In this document: positions 16,022 to 22,818 of the stretch, piece by piece | Layout: the number at the start of each line of letters is the position of its first letter | Position numbering within the stretch: position 1 is the first letter of the stretch | Source of the DNA: Burkholderiales bacterium | GTDB lineage: Bacteria; Pseudomonadota; Gammaproteobacteria; Burkholderiales; Burkholderiaceae | NCBI GenBank assembly: GCA_947372535.1 | Contig: CANBUA010000022.1 | Span: 1-27,336, forward strand | Direction: 5' to 3' | Length of the DNA: 27,336 bases | Translations under genes and position numbers: made by a program | The notes under the pieces: model-generated | Seen by the model: only the letters and a program-made list of their open reading frames with translations | Told to the model about the DNA's origin: nothing | The model's database searches: none

Positions 16022-17209
16022 ATGACACACCCCACCCTCACACGAGTCGCTGACCTCCTGCTGAGCAAGGATCCCAAGCAACGCCTGCGGATCAAGCGCT
16101 CGCTGATGGCGGCCAATGTCTACCTCATCTGTGTGGCATTGCAGGCCTACGCCTGCGTGGTCGGGATCATGCACTGGATGGACGCCATCGGCCTGTCCAG
16201 CATGATCTTCCTGAACGTGCTGTGCTGGTACGGCGTGATGCGATCGGGCATGAACCTGTCCCACGAGGACCCCGCCCTCACCCTGCCCCAGATCCTGTCG
16301 GCCCTGACCATCATCGCCGGGGCCTATTCCATCACTGGCCAGGTCCACGGCGGCACCATGATGCTGCTGGCCCTGGTGCTGGTTTTCGGCATTTTCAACA
16401 TGAAGGCACGGGAAGCGCGCTTGGCAGGCGCCTACACCGTGGTCATCATGGGCCTGACCAGCGTGATCAAAAGCCACACCGACCCGGTCAATTTCCCCAT
16501 CCGCTTGGAGATCGCCCACTTCGTGCTGATCGCCTCCATCGCGCCGACCATCTCAGCCCTGGCCGCTCAGCTGGCCAACCTGCGCGCCAAGCTGCAGGCT
16601 CAGAAGGAATCGCTCACCGAGGCCCTGGCCCGCATCCAGGTGCTGGCCACGCGGGATGAGTTGACCGGCCTGTACAACCGGCGCCACATGATGGACGTGC
16701 TGATGCAGCACCAAAAGCGCCTGGAGCGCACCGGCCACCACCGCTTTTGCATCGCCATCCTGGACATCGACCTGTTCAAGCGCATCAACGATGGCCACGG
16801 CCATCAGGTGGGCGACGAGGTGCTGCGCGGCTTTGCCCAGGTGCTGGCTGGTGTGCTGCGCGAGACCGATGTGGTCGCGCGTTGGGGCGGTGAAGAGTTC
16901 CTGGTACTGCTGAACGAGACCGACGAGAACGAGGCCATCCGAGGCCTGGAGCGCGTGCGCGACCAACTCAGCCAGACGGTCGTTGTCGAGACCCTGCCCG
17001 ATGTGCGCCCCACCTTCTCGGCCGGCGTGGCTTATTTCGACTGCACCGAGCCCCTGCACCATTGCATCGAACGGGCAGACCGTGCCCTCTACCGGGCCAA
17101 GGCCGAAGGGCGCAACCGCTCTTTGCTGGCCGAGCCGCCCGTGTCGGACCCCTTGCTGGTGGCCGCCCTGGCCGCCGCCCATCGCCACAGCAACAAGGCC
17201 GTCGCCTGA
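16022..17209 (+). CDS. Membrane diguanylate cyclase (GGDEF)
   Basis: This enzyme condenses two GTP to cyclic di-GMP. It has 395 residues. Residues 25-195 contain about six hydrophobic segments forming a membrane sensor region without a recognised named domain. A short coiled coil (LANLRAKLQAQKESLTEALARIQ) leads to the GGDEF domain, which begins at DELTGLYNRRHM. The active-site motif is GGEEF at 289-293 and the metal-site IDLFKRIND is intact, so it should be active. RETD at 280-283, five residues before GGEEF, is the RxxD inhibitory I-site, predicting product inhibition. The start ATG at 16022 lacks a clear ribosome binding site. It lies about 5 kb from a c-di-GMP riboswitch in the same window, so its product could feed that switch. 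The receiver protein follows after 157 bp. Confidence 0.93.
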   Translation: MTHPTLTRVADLLLSKDPKQRLRIKRSLMAANVYLICVALQAYACVVGIMHWMDAIGLSSMIFLNVLCWYGVMRSGMNLSHEDPALTLPQILSALTIIAGAYSITGQVHGGTMMLLALVLVFGIFNMKAREARLAGAYTVVIMGLTSVIKSHTDPVNFPIRLEIAHFVLIASIAPTISALAAQLANLRAKLQAQKESLTEALARIQVLATRDELTGLYNRRHMMDVLMQHQKRLERTGHHRFCIAILDIDLFKRINDGHGHQVGDEVLRGFAQVLAGVLRETDVVARWGGEEFLVLLNETDENEAIRGLERVRDQLSQTVVVETLPDVRPTFSAGVAYFDCTEPLHHCIERADRALYRAKAEGRNRSLLAEPPVSDPLLVAALAAAHRHSNKAVA

Positions 17210-17366
17210 GCGTGACCAACTTCACAGAAATGTTTGTGGCAGCGCGTCATTTTGTGACACAGTAGATCAATCGAGCCGGGTCACCACCCTACCGTCTCGA
17301 GGCAGTCATGGGTGCGGCCAACCAGCCGCAGATTGGTGGTCTTGCCTCCGCGCCCCTTGTCAAAAC

Positions 17367-17837
17367 ATGACGAGCTCTCACTTTGCCGATCCCGTTGCCG
17401 CCTCGGCCTCGCCTCACCACGCGCATGTCGGTGAGGACCCTGGGCTCTGGCGCGTGCTCTATGCCGAGGACAACCCCGTCAACGTCGAACTGGTGCGCCA
17501 CGTCATGCTGATGTGCCCGAAGTGGGAGCTGGACGTGGCCACCAACGGCGCCCTGGCCATCGAGCAGGCCTTGCGGCACCCGCCTCATCTGCTCTTGCTG
17601 GACATGCACCTGGGCGACATGACCGGGCTGGACGTGGCCGATGCCTTGTCCAGCCACCAGGAAACCGCCGGCTTGCCCAAGGTGATCTTGTCGGCCGACG
17701 TGATGCCCGAACAGCGAAAAGCCGCGAGCGAACGCGGTTTTCTGGACTACCTGACCAAGCCGCTGGACATCCCCCGCCTCCTGAACCTGCTGGAGCAATT
17801 GCGCCAGCCGCCAGCCGCTACCTTGACCAGCCGGTGA
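17367..17837 (+). CDS. Stand-alone response regulator receiver protein
   Basis: This 156-residue protein has a roughly 28-residue unstructured N-terminal extension and one CheY-like receiver domain. The acidic pair is E34-D35 (YAEDNPVN), the phospho-acceptor is D79 (LLLLDMHLGDMTG), and the conserved lysine is K131 (YLTKPLD). No output domain follows, so it may act as a phosphotransfer intermediate or by protein contact. The hybrid kinase about 3.4 kb away lacks an output module and is a possible partner, but this is not shown. The ATG at 17367 is chosen because the receiver fold starts soon after it; the open frame upstream is only a shadow of the cyclase gene. No good ribosome binding site is visible. 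Its last 20 bp overlap the convergent flavin reductase gene. Confidence 0.85.
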   Translation: MTSSHFADPVAASASPHHAHVGEDPGLWRVLYAEDNPVNVELVRHVMLMCPKWELDVATNGALAIEQALRHPPHLLLLDMHLGDMTGLDVADALSSHQETAGLPKVILSADVMPEQRKAASERGFLDYLTKPLDIPRLLNLLEQLRQPPAATLTSR

Positions 17838-18303
17838 AGAAGCGCCCACCATGAAAAAGCAGCGGCGCCGCACCGATGCGGCGTGAGCAATGCGTGACCT
17901 CGCCCACGAAGATGAGGTGATCGCCTTCATCGTGGTGACTGCGGTGGCGGCATTCGAAGGTGGCCACGGCGCCGGTGATCAGCGGTGCGCCACTCAGGCC
18001 AGGGCGCCAGGCCACGCCCTCGAATCGGTCGATGCCCTTGCGCGCAAAACGCTCGCCCAGCACCTGCTGATCGGCCGCGAGCACATTGACCGCATAGGCC
18101 GAGGCCGAGAGCAAGCCGGGCATGGAGGTGGATGCCTTGGACAGGCTCCACAGCACCAGCGGCGGCTCAAGCGACACGGAATTGAAGGAGTTGGCGGTCA
18201 GGCCGATGCGACGGTCTTGGTCGTCGATGGCGGTGACGATGGTGACCCCGGTGGCGAACTGGCCCAGCGCCGCGCGGAAATCGTCAGGAGTGAAAGCTGG
18301 CAT
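17818..18303 (-). CDS. Flavin reductase family (FMN-binding split-barrel) protein
   Basis: The protein has 161 residues. The N-terminal ALGQFATGVTIVTA, then GLTANSFNSVSLEPPLVLWSLSK, are hallmarks of the flavin reductase-like family that reduces FMN/FAD with NAD(P)H, often for a two-component monooxygenase. SAYAVNVLAADQ and a C-terminal PLLFHGGRF complete the pattern. No monooxygenase is in the window, so the physiological partner is unknown. It is 21 bp downstream of the methyltransferase gene on the minus strand and probably co-transcribed with parB and that gene. The 3' end overlaps the receiver gene by 20 bp. Confidence 0.9.
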   Translation of the reverse strand: MPAFTPDDFRAALGQFATGVTIVTAIDDQDRRIGLTANSFNSVSLEPPLVLWSLSKASTSMPGLLSASAYAVNVLAADQQVLGERFARKGIDRFEGVAWRPGLSGAPLITGAVATFECRHRSHHDEGDHLIFVGEVTHCSRRIGAAPLLFHGGRFFTGWSR

Positions 18304-18324
18304 AAGCTGCCCAGTGTAGCCCGC

Positions 18325-19104
18325 TCAAAGCCCCGGCGATGCGCCAATCTGGTACACCCACACCCGCCTGTCGGCACTCAAGGCGATGCTGGCCACGGGC
18401 ACGCTGCCCGGCACCTCGAACTCCAAGCTGACCAGCCAGGCGCCAGGCTTGAGCTCCAGCAAGGCCTTGCCCATGGCCATGGGCATGGACTCGGGCCGCT
18501 GGAACAGGTAGACCAGCTCAAAACCCGACCAGGACTGCGACCACATGTCGCCGCGCCGCACGCGGGCCCAGGGGCAGCGCCAGCGGCACCACAGCGTCAA
18601 AGGCCAGCTCCACTCGGTGCCATGGCATTGCGCCTGTGGATAGGCCTGGTGCAACTCACGCAAGCCATCGCCCAGGCCGCAGCCTGCATCGAGCACTTGC
18701 GCGCCTGGTGGCAAAGGCGCGTGCGTGGCCAGTTCAGCCAAGGCACCGGCCGGCGTGGGGAAGACCGGCGCATCCCGCCATGCACGCATGGGGTAGGCCA
18801 GCAACAGCAAAGCCAAGGGCAGCAGCCAGGCCCAGGCAGGCAAGCCGCCCTGCCCCTGCAGGCCACCCAGCTGGCCTTGCGTCCAAGCCAATGCCAGGCT
18901 GGACAGCGGGAAGCCGCTGGCCACGAAAACAGCACGCCAACGCGTGGCAGCCAATGCCGGCCATTGCGCCAAAGCCAGCCCCATCAAGGTGGGCAGGGCC
19001 AACACGGCCCACGCCGGGGCTTGCGCCTGGGCCAGGGCCGCGCTGAGCAGCCAGGCCAGCACCCAGGTGACCAAGGCCGGCAGCGGCCAGAGGCGTTGCA
19101 GCAT
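18325..19104 (-). CDS. Membrane-anchored class I SAM-dependent methyltransferase-like protein
   Basis: This 259-residue protein has two parts. Residues 1-110 are hydrophobic with about four membrane segments. From about residue 120 comes a methyltransferase-like domain with SAM motif I (VLDAGCGLGDGLREL, about 137-151) and an acidic residue at the end of the next strand (CHGTEWSWP). The rest (RRGDMWSQSW, then YLFQRPESM and LLELKPGAWLVSLEFEVPG) fits motifs II-IV of the fold. The substrate is unknown. It starts 19 bp after parB and ends 21 bp before the flavin reductase on the same strand, which suggests one transcript. No strong ribosome binding site is visible. The link to chromosome partitioning may be only positional. 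Confidence 0.8.
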   Translation of the reverse strand: MLQRLWPLPALVTWVLAWLLSAALAQAQAPAWAVLALPTLMGLALAQWPALAATRWRAVFVASGFPLSSLALAWTQGQLGGLQGQGGLPAWAWLLPLALLLLAYPMRAWRDAPVFPTPAGALAELATHAPLPPGAQVLDAGCGLGDGLRELHQAYPQAQCHGTEWSWPLTLWCRWRCPWARVRRGDMWSQSWSGFELVYLFQRPESMPMAMGKALLELKPGAWLVSLEFEVPGSVPVASIALSADRRVWVYQIGASPGL

Positions 19105-19123
19105 GGGCTGGCGGGCGGCCGGA

Positions 19124-20029
19124 TCAGCCCTGCGACGGGCCGCCGCGCAGCTTGTCGATCAGACCGTTGAGCTCGTCCAGGCTGCCGAACTGGATCAAGA
19201 CCTCGCCCTGCTCACCGCGCTTGGTGCGGCGCTTGATGTGGATCTCGACCTGGGCGGTCAGGATGTCCGAGAGCTCTTCCTCCAGGCGCACCACGTCGCG
19301 TGGCTTGTCCTGCTTGACGCGCAGCAGCGGCGTCTGGCGGCCGGCGCCCTGCAGTTTGGCGACGAGCTTTTCCGCTTCGCGCACATTGAGTTTTTTGCCG
19401 ACCACCTCATGCGCCGTGGTGATCTGCTGGGCCTTGTCCAAGGGCAACAAAGCGCGGGCATGGCCCATGTCGATGTCGCCGGCCATGAGCAGGCTTTGCA
19501 CCGGCTCGGCCAGGTTCAAGAGGCGCAGCAGGTTGGAGGCGGCGCTGCGCGAGCGGCCCACGGCCTGCGCGGCTTGCTCGTGCGTGAGGCCGAATTCCTG
19601 CGTCAGGCGTTGCAGGCCCTGGGCCTCTTCCAGCGGGTTGAGGTCTTCGCGCTGGATGTTCTCGATCAGCGCCATCACGGCGGCCGCTTCGTCCGGCACG
19701 TCTTTCACCAGCACGGGCACGACGCTCAGGCCAGCCAGCTTGGCGGCGCGCGAGCGGCGTTCCCCGGCGATGATCTCGTAGCGGCCCGGGCCCACGGGGC
19801 GGACCAGGATGGGCTGCATGATCCCCTGGCTGCGGATGCTCTCGGCCAGCTCGTACAGCGAGCCCTCGTCCATGCGCGTGCGCGGCTGGTACTTGCCAGG
19901 CTGCAGGCTGTCGAGCGGCAAGGTCGTGGGCACGCCCTCGGCCGCATCCGCGCCGCGCGTGTCGTTGACTTTGGGGCCCAGCAGGGCCTCCAGGCCCATG
20001 CCGAGGCCCTTGGATTTTTTGGTCGCCAT
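19124..20029 (-). CDS. parB: Chromosome-partitioning protein ParB (Spo0J family)
   Basis: This CTP-dependent DNA-clamp protein loads at parS and works with ParA in origin segregation. It has 301 residues. The N-terminal ParB/Srx fold contains LPLDSLQPGKYQPRT, the CTPase/arginine patch GERRSRAAKLAGL and ALIENIQREDLNPLEEA. The helix-turn-helix parS-binding region is THEQAAQAVGRSRSAASNLLRLL. The C-terminal ~60 residues form the dimerisation end, including the VRLEEELSDILTAQVEI stretch. The first residues (MATKKSKGLGMGLEALLG) are the family's typical start. Unusually, parA is not adjacent: it lies about 5.2 kb upstream on the same strand. Instead parB sits 41 bp after a secretin gene and is followed closely by the methyltransferase and flavin reductase genes. 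Confidence 0.95.
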   Translation of the reverse strand: MATKKSKGLGMGLEALLGPKVNDTRGADAAEGVPTTLPLDSLQPGKYQPRTRMDEGSLYELAESIRSQGIMQPILVRPVGPGRYEIIAGERRSRAAKLAGLSVVPVLVKDVPDEAAAVMALIENIQREDLNPLEEAQGLQRLTQEFGLTHEQAAQAVGRSRSAASNLLRLLNLAEPVQSLLMAGDIDMGHARALLPLDKAQQITTAHEVVGKKLNVREAEKLVAKLQGAGRQTPLLRVKQDKPRDVVRLEEELSDILTAQVEIHIKRRTKRGEQGEVLIQFGSLDELNGLIDKLRGGPSQG

Positions 20030-20046
20030 GAGGGCGATTGTCCCTC
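20030..20046 (-). promoter_or_regulatory. Inverted repeat covering the parB ribosome binding site
   Basis: On the minus strand GAGGG pairs with CCCTC, with 7 bases between, and the CCCTC arm abuts the parB ATG. The GAGGG arm is the only Shine-Dalgarno-like sequence before parB. If the stem forms, it would hide the ribosome binding site and lower translation. Confidence 0.35.
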
Positions 20047-20070
20047 ACTTGGCGCCAGGCCACGCCTTGT

Positions 20071-21357
20071 TCAGCGCGGCTCGTGTTCGATGATCGTCGG
20101 CGTGATGATGAACAGCAACTCGCGCTTGACGGTGCTGGTCGAGCGGTTCTTGAACAGGTTGCCCAGCACCGGGATCTCGGCCAGCAGCGGCGTCTGGTTC
20201 TTTTCCTCGACCTGGCTGCTGCTCTGAAAACCGCCCAGCAGCAAGGTTTCGCCGCTTTGCAGCGTCACGTTGGAGGTGGCCTGGTTGGTGTTGATGGTCG
20301 GGCCCACCTGAGAGGTTGAGCCCACGTTGTCGTCGGTCAAGGTCAGCTCCAGCGAAATCGCGCCATCGGGCGCCACCAGCGCGGTCACGGCCACGCTGAC
20401 CTTGGCATCGACGAACTCGGTCGTGCTCACGCCCTGCACCAGCGTCGGCTTGGAGTACGGAATGCGCTGGCCTGACGAGATCAAACCGGGCCGCTGGTTG
20501 CTCAAGACCAGCTTGGGGCTGCTGAGCACCTTGGTGTGCCCGGCTTCTTCCAGCGCGGAAATCTCCAGGTTGATGTTGATGCCGGCCGGCAGCTTGTACA
20601 GCCCCAACGCGAAAGTGCTTGGCGCCGCCGAGGTCAACAGGTTGGTGGCCGGCAGGTTCACGCCCGTTGGAAAACTCGACGTGCCCGTGGTGGCGATCTG
20701 GTTGAGCTCGCCCACCGTGTTGCCCACCTGGATGCCTCGGCTGCGGGGCGAGGCCGCGCTGAGCATGTGCGAAGACGTCAGCCCAAACTTGGCGCCCAGG
20801 CTCTGCCCGAAGAATTCGTCGGCACTCACGATCCTGACCTCCAGCAGCACCTGCCGGGCGGGCACATCGACATAACGGATCAGGTTCTCGATCAACTGAT
20901 GCTCGGCCGCCGTGCCCCGCACCAGCAAGGTGTTGCTGCGCGAATCGACCACCACGGGGGCCAGGTCTCGGGGCAACAGGGGCGAGGCCGGGTCCGACAG
21001 CAGGGACTGGACCTCGCTGGCGCGCATGTGGGTCACGGTGTAGGCCTTGATCAGCGTGCCTTCGGCCGTGCTGCCCAGCACCCGCGCCAGGGGGGTGCTC
21101 TCCGATTGCAGGCGCTCGGCGCTCAAGGGTTCGTAGACACGTGCCGGCGTCGGCAGGACTGGCGTGGCTGCCACCGGTGTGGCCGGCGCGCTCAGGGGCA
21201 TCACCTGGAACATCTGCTGCAGGCTGGGGGGCGGTGTCGGCTCCTGCGGCGGATCGGCCCAGGCCTTCGCGCAGCCCAGTGCCATGGCCGGCACCAGCAT
21301 GGCGACACGCCATGCCTTGCGGCCGACCCATGGCCATTGACCAGACAGTTGTTTCAT
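20071..21357 (-). CDS. Small orphan secretin (GspD/PilQ superfamily)
   Basis: This is an outer-membrane multimeric channel subunit of 428 residues from the ATG at 21357. The N-terminus has a signal peptide (hydrophobic VAMLVPAMALGCAKAWA) and a Pro-rich linker. Residues ~95-160 form a secretin short N domain (AYTVTHMRASEVQSLLSD, then VVVDSRSNTLLVRG). The beta-barrel core follows, with VLLEVRIVSADEFFG, KVLSSPKLVLSNQRPG, GETLLLGGFQSS and LAEIPVLGNLFKNRST, then RELLFIITPTII. It lacks the AMIN or multiple N domains of full PilQ. No pilus or type II secretion ATPase, platform or pilin gene is present, so it is an orphan. The open frame extends to 21429, but that stretch contains a terminator hairpin of the upstream gene, which favours the start at 21357. 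parB follows after 41 bp. Confidence 0.88.
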   Translation of the reverse strand: MKQLSGQWPWVGRKAWRVAMLVPAMALGCAKAWADPPQEPTPPPSLQQMFQVMPLSAPATPVAATPVLPTPARVYEPLSAERLQSESTPLARVLGSTAEGTLIKAYTVTHMRASEVQSLLSDPASPLLPRDLAPVVVDSRSNTLLVRGTAAEHQLIENLIRYVDVPARQVLLEVRIVSADEFFGQSLGAKFGLTSSHMLSAASPRSRGIQVGNTVGELNQIATTGTSSFPTGVNLPATNLLTSAAPSTFALGLYKLPAGININLEISALEEAGHTKVLSSPKLVLSNQRPGLISSGQRIPYSKPTLVQGVSTTEFVDAKVSVAVTALVAPDGAISLELTLTDDNVGSTSQVGPTINTNQATSNVTLQSGETLLLGGFQSSSQVEEKNQTPLLAEIPVLGNLFKNRSTSTVKRELLFIITPTIIEHEPR

Positions 21358-21416
21358 GGCTAGGTATCGGCGCTTGCAGGCCGGTATGAAGCAAAGTTGC
21401 TGGGGTGGATCGATGA

Positions 21417-21447
21417 TGAAAAGGGGCACCGAACGTCGGCGCCCCTT
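21417..21447 (-). terminator. Intrinsic terminator after the riboswitch-controlled gene
   Basis: On the minus strand AAGGGGC pairs with GCCCCTT; after one mismatch, CCG pairs with CGG around a 5-base loop. The 3' arm runs into four T. It lies 54 bp after the stop of the unknown exported protein and about 60 bp before the secretin ATG, so it should separate the two transcripts. Confidence 0.7.
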
Positions 21448-21500
21448 GTCACAGCCTTGGCCATTCAGCGCGACCTCATGCAGGCAAGGCGCTCAATCGA

Positions 21501-22433
21501 TCACTTCTTGTCGCCCGTGCCGGGCACCACCGCGGTCATCGCCTTCTTGAACGCCGCGTCGTTGACGAAGCTGTTCCAGCGCGTCATCAGCGCGTTGTAG
21601 TTGGCCTCGTCGATCAGCTTGGCGTTGATGAACACCGTGATGTCGGCATTGAGCTTGACCAAGTCGGCATAACGCGCGAAGTTCTTGCCCTTGAGTTGCG
21701 TGACGCCGTAGTTGCTGTAGCCAAAGGCGCTGATCAGGTTATTCCACTGGCTGCTGCCGGGCCCGAACTTGGGCGCAACAGGCACCACCGGCGTGGGCTT
21801 GGTGGTCGTCACGGGCGGGGTCGTGCTCTTGGGTGCGTCGCCCGTGATTGGCGCGACGGGCTTGGGGGTGTCCTTGACGATCGGCGTGCTGACCGCACCG
21901 CAAGTGCCGGACACGTTCACGCGCACCCAGCCCACGCTCGGCGAGGCCGACTCGGCATTGATCACCAGCTTGACGTTGTTCTGCCCGGGCACCAGGTAGG
22001 GCTGGGTCATGACCGTCTTGAGCACATTGGCCACGAGGTCGATCTTGGTGTTCTGTGCCACCAGCGCATCGTTGCTGAACAGCCGGTTGGTGGTGTTGGT
22101 GAGGGCCAGGCCGGAGACCTCGTCATACTTGACGTTGAAGGCGCAATGCCCGTTGCTGCTGGCAAAGGCATCCGTGGTGGCCACGTTGATCACGTTGATC
22201 GCATTGCCGCCGACGGTGATCGCCGTCTGTGCGACCACGGTGCTGCCATCAGCCTTGAGGATGCGGAACAGGCCAGTGACCTGCGGGCCCACCACCAGCG
22301 GCGGCAGCTTGGTCTCGACAGGCTTGGTGACCGGTGCCGTGACGGCCTTGACCGGCTCCGTGGTGCCGCTGAAGGTGGCGGCGAATGCAGGTGCTGCCAA
22401 CAGCAACGAGATCATCATGAGATTGGATTTCAT
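21501..22433 (-). CDS. Exported protein of unknown function under a c-di-GMP riboswitch
   Basis: I do not recognise a family. The protein has 310 residues. A signal peptide of about 18 residues ends APAFA. Residues ~45-185 form a putative beta-rich domain bounded by two cysteines (NGHCAFNVKYDE and VSGTCGAV) that may form a disulfide, with YLVPGQNNVKLVINAE between them, reminiscent of an Ig-like or CARDB-like fold. Residues ~186-228 are a Pro/Thr/Val-rich linker. The C-terminal ~80 residues (QWNNLISAFGYSNYGV to the Lys-Lys end) are predicted helical, with aromatic and asparagine residues. The start ATG at 22433 has AAGGA 6 bp upstream. Its 5' leader holds a GEMM-I riboswitch, so the gene should respond to cyclic di-GMP, which points to attachment, matrix or motility. 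A terminator follows, then the secretin gene. Confidence 0.85.
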   Translation of the reverse strand: MKSNLMMISLLLAAPAFAATFSGTTEPVKAVTAPVTKPVETKLPPLVVGPQVTGLFRILKADGSTVVAQTAITVGGNAINVINVATTDAFASSNGHCAFNVKYDEVSGLALTNTTNRLFSNDALVAQNTKIDLVANVLKTVMTQPYLVPGQNNVKLVINAESASPSVGWVRVNVSGTCGAVSTPIVKDTPKPVAPITGDAPKSTTPPVTTTKPTPVVPVAPKFGPGSSQWNNLISAFGYSNYGVTQLKGKNFARYADLVKLNADITVFINAKLIDEANYNALMTRWNSFVNDAAFKKAMTAVVPGTGDKK

Positions 22434-22449
22434 CTTGCTTCCTTGTGAT

Positions 22450-22466
22450 GAAGTCGATCTGACTTC
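22450..22466 (-). promoter_or_regulatory. Hairpin just upstream of the ribosome binding site of the riboswitch gene
   Basis: On the minus strand GAAGTC and GACTTC pair around AGATC. The stem ends 5 bases before the AAGGA ribosome binding site (22440-22444). It could be part of the expression platform, by changing access to the ribosome. Confidence 0.4.
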
Positions 22467-22514
22467 GGGTCATGGAGGTGCAAGCGGAAAACCGTGGGAC
22501 GCGAGAATCCTTCG

Positions 22515-22532
22515 CTCGACAGGCCTATCGAG
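22515..22532 (-). promoter_or_regulatory. Hairpin directly after the riboswitch aptamer
   Basis: CTCGATAG and CTGTCGAG arms pair (one G-T, 2-4 base loop) starting 2 bases after the aptamer. The 3' arm can instead pair with a following TCTCG segment near 22503-22508, so two exclusive folds are possible. No T-tract follows, which argues against a simple intrinsic terminator. Confidence 0.4.
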
Positions 22533-22534
22533 TC

Positions 22535-22622
22535 CAGGGCAACCCCGCTATCTTCTTGCATCTTGCCAAGGAAGACCGGAGGCTTTGCGTCCCCGCTTTT
22601 CAGCGGGTTTGCCAACTGTGCA
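22535..22622 (-). ncRNA. GEMM-I cyclic-di-GMP riboswitch aptamer
   Basis: Read on the minus strand, the segment contains GCACAG, then GGCAAACC. A perfect CGCT/AGCG stem capped by a GAAA tetraloop follows, then GGGACGCAAAGCC with CCTCCGG. A TCTTC/GAAGA stem comes next, then the closing strand AGATAGCGGGGTTGCC. Order and conserved elements match the Vibrio cholerae Vc2 c-di-GMP-I aptamer: the GNRA tetraloop, the GACGCAAAGCC core, and the GGCAA/TTGCC P1 pairing. It ends about 100 bases before the ATG of the unknown exported protein on the same strand. The aptamer identification is strong. Whether ligand turns expression on or off cannot be read from the sequence. Confidence 0.93.
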
Positions 22623-22629
22623 GGTTCAG

Positions 22630-22660
22630 AATAAGCGCGCCTTGTCACGTTTGGAAGCAA
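22630..22660 (-). promoter_or_regulatory. Candidate promoter for the riboswitch transcript
   Basis: On the minus strand TTGCTT (22655-22660) and CTTATT (22630-22635) are 19 bp apart. A start about 7 bp downstream would fall just before the aptamer. The spacer is long and the match moderate. Confidence 0.3.
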
Positions 22661-22754
22661 CTTATGCACACATGTCTTTTGAGACGACGAGTGGTCTGTT
22701 TGAGTCGCTGAGCGGTCCAAAAAGAAGCGCCTGGGCTGAGGTCAGCGGGCTTTC

Positions 22755-22760
22755 TACAAT
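22755..22760 (+). promoter_or_regulatory. Candidate -10 box for the glycosyltransferase gene
   Basis: TACAAT matches the -10 consensus at five of six positions and lies 58 bp before the ATG. No good -35 is seen 17 bp upstream. The rest of the 385-bp gap (22434-22818) holds the riboswitch leader on the other strand and nothing else I can identify. Confidence 0.35.
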
Positions 22761-22818
22761 GGGCACAGCGCGGACCCGCCCGGTTCCAGCCTTTGATGCC
22801 CTTTGAAAGAGACACTGC

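Noticed and set aside
21357..21429. Longer secretin start adding 24 residues
   Set aside because: The extension has no signal-peptide character and overlaps the terminator hairpin of the upstream gene. The ATG at 21357 gives a proper signal peptide.
20071..22433. Riboswitch-controlled operon of exported protein plus secretin
   Set aside because: The strong hairpin with a T-run at 21417-21447 probably ends the first transcript, so I do not call them one operon.
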